The notes under the pieces: model-generated
What the model was told of the DNA's origin: nothing
The model's input: the letters and a program-made list of their open reading frames with translations, nothing else
The model's database searches: none
Program-made: the position numbers and the translations under genes
Source of the DNA: a virus
DNA: 29,190 bases
IMG/VR virus record: IMGVR_UViG_3300027969_000332
Coordinates: 1 to 29,190 of that record
Reading direction: 5' to 3' (one strand)
Shown here: positions 10,301 through 16,536 of the stretch, piece by piece
Position numbering within the stretch: the first letter of the stretch is position 1
How the letters are laid out: the number at the start of each line of letters is the position of its first letter

Positions 10301-11795
10301 TGTGACTAAGAGCCTTGAGGCAGTAGGTAAAGTCGCTGACGTCTGGGGTAGTATGTTTGAATTTACAAGCCGCGCTGCTGCTTTCCAACTATTCGAGCGT
10401 GAGTACCTTAAGCGAGAGATAGAAGCCGGGACATCTAATAAAAGAGAACCCGGGGAAGAAATGTCTCCAGCGGAATATGCTGCCGCTGTACGTGCCGCTG
10501 CTGATACAAAGAACTTAACTAATTTTGAGTTAGTGGGCTCGGCTGATTCAGCAACATGGATGTCTACATTTTTCATGTTCTTTAAAGCGTCAGCAGTTAG
10601 TTCATTACGTACTATGGAATCACTCTCCCCAATGTTCCGTAGGATGGAGTGGGAAGAGAAACTACTGCCCCCAGCTATCCGCGATGACCAGACAGCTCTA
10701 AATAACTGGAGAAAAGAATACAAGAATCTGCAAACTAATGCACAAATTATGTTTGGTTCGTTGGCTGCTTTTGGTTACGCTATGTACATCATGTCAATGA
10801 TGATGGCTCCCGAAGATGAGTGGAGGCGTAACGCTACTAAGACTGACAACATGGATCAATGGATTCGTTATGCGCGTTTCCATCTACCTCCTAGCATCCT
10901 TAAATACATGGGTCTACGTGAAGATACTGTGTTGCAGTCGCCTTGGGGCTTTGGTCTAGGCGCTATCGCATCTATGGGCGCGCAGATAGCTGGCATGGTT
11001 CATGGTGAGACTTCGTTGAAGAAGGGCTTAGCAAATATTGCTGCTGGGTCGTTGGCTGATGCGTTCTTCCCATTGCCTGTCTCTAAGATGCCTTGGTCAG
11101 AAATGCCGGGTTATGCTATTGCAGACACTATGACACCTTCGCTTGTACGTCCTTACTTCGAGTACTTATTCAACATTGACGGTGTGGGTCGCGCTATTAA
11201 CAGCACTTCAAACAGACGTCTAGGTGATGCTTATACAGGAAGTGATCGCGTGCCGCAGGTTTATAAAGACATATCTGACAAAATGTTCCGTGTCTCTAAT
11301 GGTGATTTTAGTTGGCCTCCTAACACAATACATTTCTTTGCTAATAGCTATATTGACGGTATTGCGCGTTTGGGTGAAGTTGCTTACTCATTAGTAGGCG
11401 TTAGTAAAGAAGAGAAGACATTCAACCCTAAGACTGACTTACCTTTGTTTGGCTCGTTCTTTGGCGCTAAATCTAACGTTGATGCAAGAGAGTACAGCGC
11501 GATGGAGTCACAGATCAAGAAGATGGATAAGACTATCTATACTCTTGAACAACAAGATCCTGCTGGCGCGCTTCAGTACGAAGCAAAAAATCCGTTCAAT
11601 GTTACGCTTGTGGAAATGTACAAGGCTCGCCAAGGTGAACTTAATAAACTACGACAGAAGGCTACTGAGATCCGTACAGATAGAACGCTTCAACCTAGCT
11701 CTAAAGAGGCGATGCTAAAGATTATTACCTTTGAGCAAAACATCATCAAGCATGAGATGGTGGAAGACTTCAAAGCATACGGATTGAAACCCTAA
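4365..11795 (+). CDS. Giant polyvalent virion protein: zincin metallopeptidase motif and LPD38-like C-terminus
   Basis: 2476 residues. The N-terminus carries two copies of FDPDAWLA (residues 4-11 and 45-52) in a disordered Glu/Lys/Thr linker. Gly/Ala-rich hydrophobic stretches follow (about 190-235 and 263-275), possibly membrane-inserting, then a long Ala/Lys/Thr linker. A zinc metallopeptidase motif HELVH is at 1108-1112, with Glu1166 in YEFIAYAMTDPDF as candidate third ligand. Residues about 1866-2200 (NMNFAAKNFVSDTLQNAWN onward, hydrophobic 2128-2152) match the style of LPD38, the large polyvalent-protein-associated domain 38. Polyvalent proteins are described as multi-domain effectors of phages and conjugative elements thought to enter the cell with the DNA. 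The N-terminal repeats, the peptidase and the terminal position in the virion cluster fit an ejected protein; its substrate is unknown. The stop overlaps the stop of the convergent gene. Confidence 0.8.
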   Translation: MGAFDPDAWLAERRAAKEKPIDLEKATTEKATTEKPAEPTASTGFDPDAWLASRKTARGEAAPAPTTATEKPVEPPPAKKEARPEDQNFLRQVADVPLKVGSGVVSGVRMVADAMGADSAVSKNLRGAEDWIAELYSAQSKKDSKRMAEIMKAAEDQGVVANIVAALNAFKEAPVDLIAQGLGTAAPGILTGIATFVAGAPVALATAASLGVGTVMGAGTVKSSIYDATKQTLAEQKDLKLSPKQIEEIAVKAQEYGGKNTDMILGGMILGALGSYSGAEPIIARELGKKIIGKAVAEESKAVAGAAAKQTATDAAIKASQREATELAAKRGMLKNASVAGGKEFLTEFGQGGQEQLAQNIALQREGFDVPTMRGVVGQGTLEGLAGLGMGAPAGAIEAARAKRELAEEKVKTEGEDPSLKNVLTTGNLNRTKAAISATADDINTLVPATDKAGKALTDIDPDTQTAKTKADTEAAAVAAQTKISLDEATVKANEIIAKADAGEKLNLKNDIRPVAKALGVKLPFAISSVGAIKLIRDQLGEQGTPDATATTVKPAEPIKPADRSGAELAVPSKDVTQTGDGGAAGPIAGGVVSDGTTTGPTTVGKAAQSTALDDLKAKKAQLTEQRLKLFGGSDRKPSPKSKKGVALAALNAQTLEIDNQIQKLEAETGTTEVAQPKNAAQQDMDYLNDLLGNDGLPARIRRSDAQIEVDQKLDALAKRYGLSRSLDETAKEFGARIKDAIEFENMRTDKPLSAVSDQDIAKQTLREDTSYIPPDLQIEEYERQRQKFNESIERDPETGELQSDELPAYKELSADDRRVYFQEGISRPGAGSNTEHAQAAQRLSDYRSGVKEEAEPYQIKDKKTGELLFNPDGTPMMAKTTLPGETRARESYNRERDSFGRKTGLSYSFPAWNILSDESKKLFTSIYKADSVLSQDMAFRLVKKQIQKELSEEASGNRTRNEQSWVSSQVQQAMETSKTKGQTTEALPANVVEMLFKGDIKGVLDYIYENGNGRKLKTVKQSVMTDIFINKLGRKQAGYRRQRVNIRDSIAMGVFRLVAGRLGAIENLQVNVVYDPGMVYGDLARYNANTNTVYVGPNGLTEGTILHELVHAATVKIIHQFFTDPSKLPAHMRKAVEQLIRVAAAAQKRLGGIEKYKEAFDNIYEFIAYAMTDPDFQADLANQQVESLATVTSRDEEQSEALRLERERAGGEKQYDSFMDNLFNSFTGALAYMYKLFTPKSKSEKVYLYTEQTGFPKVRTEKEIKEGEELEKAAKGPGKEMTASEMEALSPGKLFDRINEKPEGEPKFKSTIQYSHVNGITNLKKAFLREPGFKGNLLLEAAEMFQLILAAPEGGIAQLAGKGSIGSELAAKDQNKPPAAPREGGGIYKKEIRDSYALSVLEKSASRTKAFLNRVFTNKGWRKTFTENIDRTLPLRLREQQFSRAKKLERDPTKYFNNIVEHMDNASGKARQYLVQYIYEPMKELQDSIAELAKITKQDIEKDILPTLHMLAEAFGEPEKRHMKWLLSVPLSLTKNLMHNGKMISAAQRRIDLMGDPRTGKPGIVHKIELTEAQQKQVRAELEALAKGHVDPLGDSPRIKNEKIRERALTKRQKKNQLGVMDINEDSSTYNVLGINKEEVELRLQQFKDMDPAEKEAINKVMASIRKLTKSTSDLNKIGNYWSYPVTNIVGIYDYQNYMPFKGLAKHSIVDEMIEPDGGRTKTSRILIDEEKAAHGRFTVSDNPILQTMSDAARAAGRAGRAEFMQAVLNASNPDKKKNPNGTGIIDADVVERVEFADKETTDLSKYKGKSHIFVHSPDGSLSIIKVNEPDILKALRYQYKDNGFLMDLAAQLTSKVGSMHTRWNMNFAAKNFVSDTLQNAWNIGAGTVGPLSSLKYLIDTVSTTVTKNGLGKSMEVAMLYENGDDASNLRLREMAEKDEFVAALLKMLKFGGKTAYIQSMSLKSSLNELEKGVTKNGVTKSLEAVGKVADVWGSMFEFTSRAAAFQLFEREYLKREIEAGTSNKREPGEEMSPAEYAAAVRAAADTKNLTNFELVGSADSATWMSTFFMFFKASAVSSLRTMESLSPMFRRMEWEEKLLPPAIRDDQTALNNWRKEYKNLQTNAQIMFGSLAAFGYAMYIMSMMMAPEDEWRRNATKTDNMDQWIRYARFHLPPSILKYMGLREDTVLQSPWGFGLGAIASMGAQIAGMVHGETSLKKGLANIAAGSLADAFFPLPVSKMPWSEMPGYAIADTMTPSLVRPYFEYLFNIDGVGRAINSTSNRRLGDAYTGSDRVPQVYKDISDKMFRVSNGDFSWPPNTIHFFANSYIDGIARLGEVAYSLVGVSKEEKTFNPKTDLPLFGSFFGAKSNVDAREYSAMESQIKKMDKTIYTLEQQDPAGALQYEAKNPFNVTLVEMYKARQGELNKLRQKATEIRTDRTLQPSSKEAMLKIITFEQNIIKHEMVEDFKAYGLKP
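4434..4463 (+). repeat. Two tandem 15-base repeats in the N-terminal linker
   Basis: Two perfect in-frame copies of GAAAAAGCAACTACT followed by a six-base partial copy encode the repeated EKATT. They lie between the two FDPDAWLA motifs of the giant protein. Replication slippage in a disordered linker explains them. Confidence 0.85.
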
Positions 11796-12010
11796 CCAAC
11801 GCGCCATACCCGTACGCCTATGTGTGAGTCTTTGACTGTAACGTAGGACTTAACACGGAGTTTGGCGCGCTTGCTTCCGCTATCAACTGCATAGATCATC
11901 TCTGCGAAGCGCAAGGTAGGGATGAAGAAACTATCGCCTATCTCCATCCCTTGAAACGGAAAGATCCATTCAGGTTCTTTTAGTTCACTCGGTATCATTG
12001 AAGAAACCAT
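11792..12010 (-). CDS. Small conserved phage protein of unknown function
   Basis: 72 residues from ATG 12010, or 68 from ATG 11998; neither has a clear ribosome binding site. The core FPFQGMEIGDSFFIPTLR, followed by a basic stretch (GSKRAKLRVKSYVTV) and HIGVRVWRVG, recurs, as far as I recall, in small proteins beside replication genes of many phages. The pattern of beta strands with basic residues would suit nucleic acid binding, but this is a guess. It is the last gene of the leftward block, overlaps the 3' end of the primase-helicase gene, and its stop codon overlaps the stop of the giant virion gene from the other strand. Confidence 0.65.
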   Translation of the reverse strand: MVSSMIPSELKEPEWIFPFQGMEIGDSFFIPTLRFAEMIYAVDSGSKRAKLRVKSYVTVKDSHIGVRVWRVG

Positions 12011-14822
12011 CTGGCAACTGGGTCTTGAACCAATACAGATTAGTTGGGTCTATGTGTATAGCGCTCTTCCAACCTGTAGTGAGTCGTCCCTTCTTGTCCT
12101 CAATCAGCGCACCGTTCTGCCGCATCTCAAACTCAAACTCACGGCTACTGATCTGACACTCTGCCAAATACTTCTTGAGTGCGGTCTTAGACACTTGCAG
12201 AAGATTCTCATCGCTGACCATACGTGCAACGATCTGGTTAGTAGGTTCTTTGGTGACCTTGCCGTCCTTGATAACCAGCAGACTGTTGGTGTTCTTGTGC
12301 AGGAAGTCAGACAGTACAGATGGATAGTCAGTGCGGTTGACCTTGACTACCTTGTCACGGATGGTGATCATCTCACGCACAGTCTCGTGATAGACGCGGG
12401 ATATATCTAGTTTGATGATGTTGGCTTCGTGCGCCATCGTGCCAGACATGCAAGCGGTAGACACAAGGTTCTGATAGAAACGATACGTGCCATCATCTCC
12501 AAAGTCTTTAGTGAATCTCTCATCCCATAATCCAAGGTTGTCTTCTATATAACTGTCGCCTAAACGCAAACCTTCTTGGATGACCATCGGCCCAGTGTGC
12601 CCGTAGTTAACGCGGAACGCATCGAAGATGTGCTTACCTAATGCCGCGCCACCTTCTGCCTTGAGCAGTTCTGGCTTCTGGATTAAGAACTCAATCAGAC
12701 GTGCGGCTTCACCATCAGGGCTAGACTTGATCAACTCAAACTTGTTATACGCTGACTGGTTAGTAGTCATGATGCAGGTCATAGAGGCAGACATCTCATG
12801 CTCACGTTCTGCATTGACTGAACCTTGCATCCTGATTTTGGCTTTACCGTGAGAGATCTTATGCACTAGCTGAGACAGTATCTTTGCATCCTTGTTAGAG
12901 ATCTCGTCAATGCCTAGCGGTATGTTGTGCAGTCCTAGGAAGCGACCCACCATGCCGTTGTCTGTTGCTTCAAACACGCTGAGATCTTTTGGGTTGCCCC
13001 ACATGCTTAGTCCTGCGTACATTGCACCTGTCTTGGCACTACCCGACTGCCCTAAAAGGCACACAGTCACTCCGGCAGTTGACGTATAGGTCATATATGG
13101 AGACGCCATACCACATAGCATCGTGAATGCATGCATCTCAAAGCCGGGTTTGTCTAGATAGTCTGCTGACTCACGCCACCTCTCGTACGTTCCACGTGGA
13201 ACAAGATGCTTAGCGATGCCACGCACAAAGGGTGAGGATGGTGCATCAATGATCTCGCCATTCGTTAATATCTCGCGCTTACCAATTACAAAGCTTCGAG
13301 TAGCCCAAGCGATCTCGTCTGCTGGTTCTTCAGTCCAGCCCATCTGCATGCGCATCATCTCTGCCTTGTCGGTCAGTTGCATGTACTGACCCCATTTAAT
13401 TATGTAGTTCATAAGGTGCGGTAATTTCTCTGCTGAAGCAAACACGCCATTGGATGACATGAGTGATTTAAAGTTTTCTAGGGCATACACATGTTTCATG
13501 GGCACGAGGATCTCACGCACAGGGTCACGGGGCAACTCCAAGCGCATGAGTAAGCACTCACCATCATGTTTGCTGAACATCCTACGGACAGGAAAGAATT
13601 CATGAGGCAGGATCAGGATAGGGTCTTGCGGTACAGCTTCGCCCTTCTTGTTGTATTTGTTTGGTGGCTGGTAGTAGATGCCCCCGTTCTCGCCCTTCAA
13701 GAAAGGGAATAGGAAGTCTGGGAAAGCAGAAACTGCTTTGGTATCCGACTCTTGCCGAACTGATTCCGCTTTATCTGGCGCGGGTGCGGCTTTGAAGGTT
13801 TTTCCCAAGACGATTGGGGTTGTAATCTTTCCTCGGTGCTGACATCCTTGGCAACGGGAGGGGTAGTTACTAATGAACCAATCACAGGTTCTCGGAGCAG
13901 GTATGGCGTCTGCCTTTTCTTGTGTTTTTGCATAGTCATATCTTGGGTCAGGGTTAGATAGTTCATGGATAGCGGTGGCTCCATCATCACAAAACTTAGC
14001 GATTGATAGGCCAGCACGCCATAGCGGTTCTTCAAGTGCCTCGGCATTCATGAGGATGTATTTGATCTGCTCACATCCACCTTCGTCGTCTATGCTTTTC
14101 TGCGCTAATACCTCAAATGTTTTAGCGAAGTTGTCCAACTTGAGCATCGCTTTAGTGTCATCGTCCAGACCCTTGGGTACTTGTGCAAGAACATCTCGTG
14201 GCTCATAGGCATGCTCTACTGCTTCTCCCCCGAGGAATGCTTTGAACTCTTTCCAGCTATAGACAAAGATCTCTTCATTGATAACAAACGTAGGAGCAGG
14301 CGGATCAAACTTATGGTTGAACGTCTCAGGTGCGCGCATGATACGTGCGGCGTCTGCGGTAACCACTGGATCAATAGAGATATGTTCTAGGCATAGTCCT
14401 TTGAATATCTCAGCGTACACTTTCCATTCGTCTTTGGGGATGTCTTCATCCATGATCCAGTAGGCGTGTACCCCACCACCAGAATCAATTAGCACAGGCT
14501 CTGGTAATCCAGCCTTCGCAACTAGTTTGTAGACCGCAATGTGCGCGTCTTCTTTGCCAGCGTAGTCTTTGTGTTCACCAACATCTAGGTCAATGAAGAA
14601 TGATCGCATGAAGAGGCAATCATCTGCTTTTCTGCTGAACCCGTCGAATGTGCCAAGGGCAACAAAAGTGTTTAGGTTCTTAGCCTTGAGTCTTTCGACC
14701 TGTTCAATTACTTCGTCAAGTGTCTCTGCAAACTTGTTCGTGACTTTCTTATCAGTCCCGATGCTCGTGATGCAATAGACACCCTGACTTGGTAATGCTT
14801 TCTCGTAGAATTGTTTTAACAT
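11985..14822 (-). CDS. Primase-helicase: AEP-type primase fused to a DUF927-like AAA ATPase
   Basis: 945 residues. The N-terminal third resembles an archaeo-eukaryotic primase/PrimPol domain: FFIDLDVG gives metal-binding Asp78 and Asp80, SGGGVHAYW (114-122) gives the His of motif II, and DPVVTADAARIMRAPETF (151-168) forms motif III. A Cys cluster (Cys313, Cys324, Cys327, His329) may bind zinc. The C-terminal part has a P-loop GQSGSAKT (591-598), Walker B IPLGIDE (634-640) and a sensor TTN (686-688), in an arrangement like the helicase-like DUF927 family. Together they would synthesise primers and unwind DNA at the phage fork. Neighbours (HTH protein, Cys-cluster protein, SNF2 helicase, polymerase on the same strand) support this. 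The ATG at 14822 has only a weak ribosome binding site, and hairpins lie just upstream. Confidence 0.85.
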   Translation of the reverse strand: MLKQFYEKALPSQGVYCITSIGTDKKVTNKFAETLDEVIEQVERLKAKNLNTFVALGTFDGFSRKADDCLFMRSFFIDLDVGEHKDYAGKEDAHIAVYKLVAKAGLPEPVLIDSGGGVHAYWIMDEDIPKDEWKVYAEIFKGLCLEHISIDPVVTADAARIMRAPETFNHKFDPPAPTFVINEEIFVYSWKEFKAFLGGEAVEHAYEPRDVLAQVPKGLDDDTKAMLKLDNFAKTFEVLAQKSIDDEGGCEQIKYILMNAEALEEPLWRAGLSIAKFCDDGATAIHELSNPDPRYDYAKTQEKADAIPAPRTCDWFISNYPSRCQGCQHRGKITTPIVLGKTFKAAPAPDKAESVRQESDTKAVSAFPDFLFPFLKGENGGIYYQPPNKYNKKGEAVPQDPILILPHEFFPVRRMFSKHDGECLLMRLELPRDPVREILVPMKHVYALENFKSLMSSNGVFASAEKLPHLMNYIIKWGQYMQLTDKAEMMRMQMGWTEEPADEIAWATRSFVIGKREILTNGEIIDAPSSPFVRGIAKHLVPRGTYERWRESADYLDKPGFEMHAFTMLCGMASPYMTYTSTAGVTVCLLGQSGSAKTGAMYAGLSMWGNPKDLSVFEATDNGMVGRFLGLHNIPLGIDEISNKDAKILSQLVHKISHGKAKIRMQGSVNAEREHEMSASMTCIMTTNQSAYNKFELIKSSPDGEAARLIEFLIQKPELLKAEGGAALGKHIFDAFRVNYGHTGPMVIQEGLRLGDSYIEDNLGLWDERFTKDFGDDGTYRFYQNLVSTACMSGTMAHEANIIKLDISRVYHETVREMITIRDKVVKVNRTDYPSVLSDFLHKNTNSLLVIKDGKVTKEPTNQIVARMVSDENLLQVSKTALKKYLAECQISSREFEFEMRQNGALIEDKKGRLTTGWKSAIHIDPTNLYWFKTQLPDGFFNDTE

Positions 14823-14841
14823 GTCTCGTCAGAGTTGAAAA

Positions 14842-14861
14842 GAGCGGGACGATGCCCGCTC
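14842..14861 (-). terminator. Terminator-like hairpin reading leftward
   Basis: A perfect 7-bp stem (GAGCGGG / CCCGCTC) with a 6-base loop is followed, on the - strand, by TTTT. It lies in the 80-base gap between the HTH gene and the primase-helicase start. The short T run suggests partial termination or attenuation rather than a full stop. Confidence 0.5.
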
Positions 14862-14875
14862 GGTGAAAGAAATGT

Positions 14876-14900
14876 GAGGGGTGTTCAGCCCCTCTTTTTT
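14876..14900 (+). terminator. Terminator-like hairpin reading rightward
   Basis: A 6-bp GC-rich stem (GAGGGG / CCCCTC) with a 7-base loop is followed on the + strand by six T residues. This is a good intrinsic terminator shape, but it points against the direction of all neighbouring genes. It could stop antisense transcripts or act as a processing hairpin for the leftward mRNA. Confidence 0.5.
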
Positions 14901-14902
14901 GG

Positions 14903-15217
14903 TTAGTCGAATTTCCTCCCAACCATATCTTCGAGATACGCTTTAGCCCCTTTAACAGTCTTGGCTGGCAAGGTGCCTTTGGCTGTATCGCTCTCGATCA
15001 AGTCAGTTAGTGTTTCGACTTTTAGAAGGTTCTTATGGCGAATTGGATTGCCACGGAACCAACTAAAGACAGTCATGCGAGATACTTCAAGGGTCTCCGC
15101 AATAAACTTAGCAGGTAAGTTTGCCTTAACGCATGCTAGTGCTAGGGCAGTACCTGCCCTATTAGGGTTTGCCTTGTGTAACTCGATTAAAAAAGCTTCG
15201 CTGTACGTCCGTGACAT
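14903..15217 (-). CDS. Helix-turn-helix DNA-binding protein
   Basis: 104 residues. Residues 33-56 (ANLPAKFIAETLEVSRMTVFSWFRG region) read as a helix-turn-helix: a first helix PAKFIAETL, a turn at EVS, and a recognition helix RMTVFSWFRG. The rest is helical and basic at the C-terminus. The start ATG at 15217 follows AAGGA. The stop sits three bases from the + strand terminator-like hairpin. It lies between the Cys-cluster protein and the primase-helicase, so it may be a regulator of this leftward operon or an origin-binding protein; the sequence does not decide which. It is shorter than a Cro/CI repressor pair, and no integrase was seen, so a lysogeny repressor is less likely. Confidence 0.7.
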   Translation of the reverse strand: MSRTYSEAFLIELHKANPNRAGTALALACVKANLPAKFIAETLEVSRMTVFSWFRGNPIRHKNLLKVETLTDLIESDTAKGTLPAKTVKGAKAYLEDMVGRKFD

Positions 15218-15225
15218 GCCTATCC

Positions 15226-16089
15226 TTATTTCTTAGACCACTTCTTCACTACGTCAGATATTTGTTTCTCATCTGATGGCGAAGCCTTAGTTGTTTCACG
15301 CTTGACTGGCTCGGGAGTCTCCGCCACTTCTTCACGTACACGGGCAGGTGCGGCAACCTCTGCATCACCTGTGCTATCGCTTTGGAAGACATTCATCTTC
15401 ACTGCGGCTTCTGCGGCTGGGCTCTTAGCCTGACGCGCAATGATCTCCAAGACGTTGTCTTCCACCTTACCAGCGGGGCTAAACAATACCTTGGGCGTAG
15501 GAGCCTTGGTATCAAATGCCATCTTAGTAATAACCCTACCTGCCGACACATTGTGCGAAGCCAAGTGTTGGATGTAAGGACGGAAAGGCCAACGCCCAGT
15601 ATCTTCTTTACCGAAGGCAGAGGTTGCTGGGAGCACCAACTGCATCACGTCCCCTGCTGGGTCGTTAGGAAGAACCACGGCAGTGCGCCAAGACAAGCGA
15701 CATGCTGAGCCTGTACCACCCTGACCAGAGCCTCTGACTGACTTATCGCAGTCATTGCATGTGGATGCGCAAGGGGTTTTAACATCCGCATCTGGGGTCT
15801 CAGAGTCGGTTGACCAGCAGGTTGGGCTGATCTTCTGACCTTCTTGGTATGCACCCTCGTAGTACATACGTGAGGCTTTGTGCGCCATCTTGACGAAGAT
15901 CACGTTCATGTGGCGATCTTCGATAGCACCGATTTCTTTACCGCCCGCATACTTGCGGAATACGCCACCCTTGATAGAGATGCGTTTGTTGCCTTGACGG
16001 GCACCACCTGCTACGGCAAGCGTGTCGTCATCTAAGCCTTCAACGGGCACCATTGCACCGCTGAACATTGTTGCGAGATCATTACTCAT
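15226..16089 (-). CDS. Cys-cluster replication protein, possible ssDNA-binding protein
   Basis: 287 residues. A basic, beta-rich N-terminal half holds a zinc-binding-like cluster, Cys107-x3-Cys111-x2-Cys114-x15-Cys130, ending in GTGSACRLSWRTAVVL. The last 60 residues are a low-complexity tail rich in Ala, Glu, Lys and Pro. I recall this Cys pattern from phage proteins annotated as ssDNA-binding, but the tail here ends in basic residues (KKWSKK), not the acidic tip of T7 gp2.5 or E. coli SSB. The start ATG at 16089 has a good ribosome binding site (AAAGGAAA). It lies between the Gam-like protein and the HTH protein in the replication cluster. Function is inferred mainly from location; a zinc-binding transcription factor is an alternative. 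Confidence 0.6.
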   Translation of the reverse strand: MSNDLATMFSGAMVPVEGLDDDTLAVAGGARQGNKRISIKGGVFRKYAGGKEIGAIEDRHMNVIFVKMAHKASRMYYEGAYQEGQKISPTCWSTDSETPDADVKTPCASTCNDCDKSVRGSGQGGTGSACRLSWRTAVVLPNDPAGDVMQLVLPATSAFGKEDTGRWPFRPYIQHLASHNVSAGRVITKMAFDTKAPTPKVLFSPAGKVEDNVLEIIARQAKSPAAEAAVKMNVFQSDSTGDAEVAAPARVREEVAETPEPVKRETTKASPSDEKQISDVVKKWSKK

Positions 16090-16119
16090 TTGAGTTTCCT
16101 TTGTTACTAAATTTACTAA

Positions 16120-16536
16120 TTAAGAGGGTTTACGCACGACTATCGTGAATTCCCTCATCACATTCACACCGGGGGGCAAGCCATCAGCTTTGCGATCGGC
16201 AATGAATTCTTTGAAGTTGGCTTGAGCAATTCTTGCTTCCAACAACTCTGGCATTTCGTTATCCATAACAAACTTTCTGAACGCTGTGCCGTCGCTGACG
16301 GTGTAACGCTCACTCAGTTTACGCATAACGGTGCCGTAATCTGTCCTAATGCTTTTGGCATTCGACTCGTTGCAATGCGTCATGAACGTCTGTGCTAGAA
16401 CATCTAACTCGGCTTTGAGTTCTTTGTCTTTCACTGCCCACTCCGCTTCGATTCTTTCACGTTCATTTCTAATTGTCAAGTATACCTTGACTAATTCATC
16501 CAATTTTGTATCGACTACTTCTTCTATTTCGGTCAT
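16120..16536 (-). CDS. Gam-like protein, possible DNA-end protection
   Basis: 138 residues. The N-terminal 65 residues are helical and highly charged (VYLTIRNERERIEAEWAV, KDKELKAELDVLAQTFM) and likely form an antiparallel coiled coil. A strand follows with IRTDYGTVMRK, then a helix containing FRKFVMDNEMPELLEARIAQ, and LPPGVNVMREFTIVVRKP. This order (coiled coil, then GTV, then LPGV and a closing strand) is the layout of the Mu Gam / host-nuclease-inhibitor family, which binds dsDNA ends and protects them from exonuclease. I judge the match by eye only. The start ATG follows AGGAG and overlaps the helicase stop as ATGA, so the two are probably cotranslated. A plain coiled-coil protein of unknown role is the alternative. 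Confidence 0.5.
   Translation of the reverse strand: MTEIEEVVDTKLDELVKVYLTIRNERERIEAEWAVKDKELKAELDVLAQTFMTHCNESNAKSIRTDYGTVMRKLSERYTVSDGTAFRKFVMDNEMPELLEARIAQANFKEFIADRKADGLPPGVNVMREFTIVVRKPS

Noticed and set aside
10235-10723. 162-residue - strand open frame inside the giant virion gene
   Set aside because: Antisense to the LPD38-like region; no neighbour on its strand and no recognised motif.
14903-15217. HTH protein as a lysogeny repressor
   Set aside because: No integrase, Cro-like partner or divergent promoter region is visible; it sits inside a one-way replication operon.
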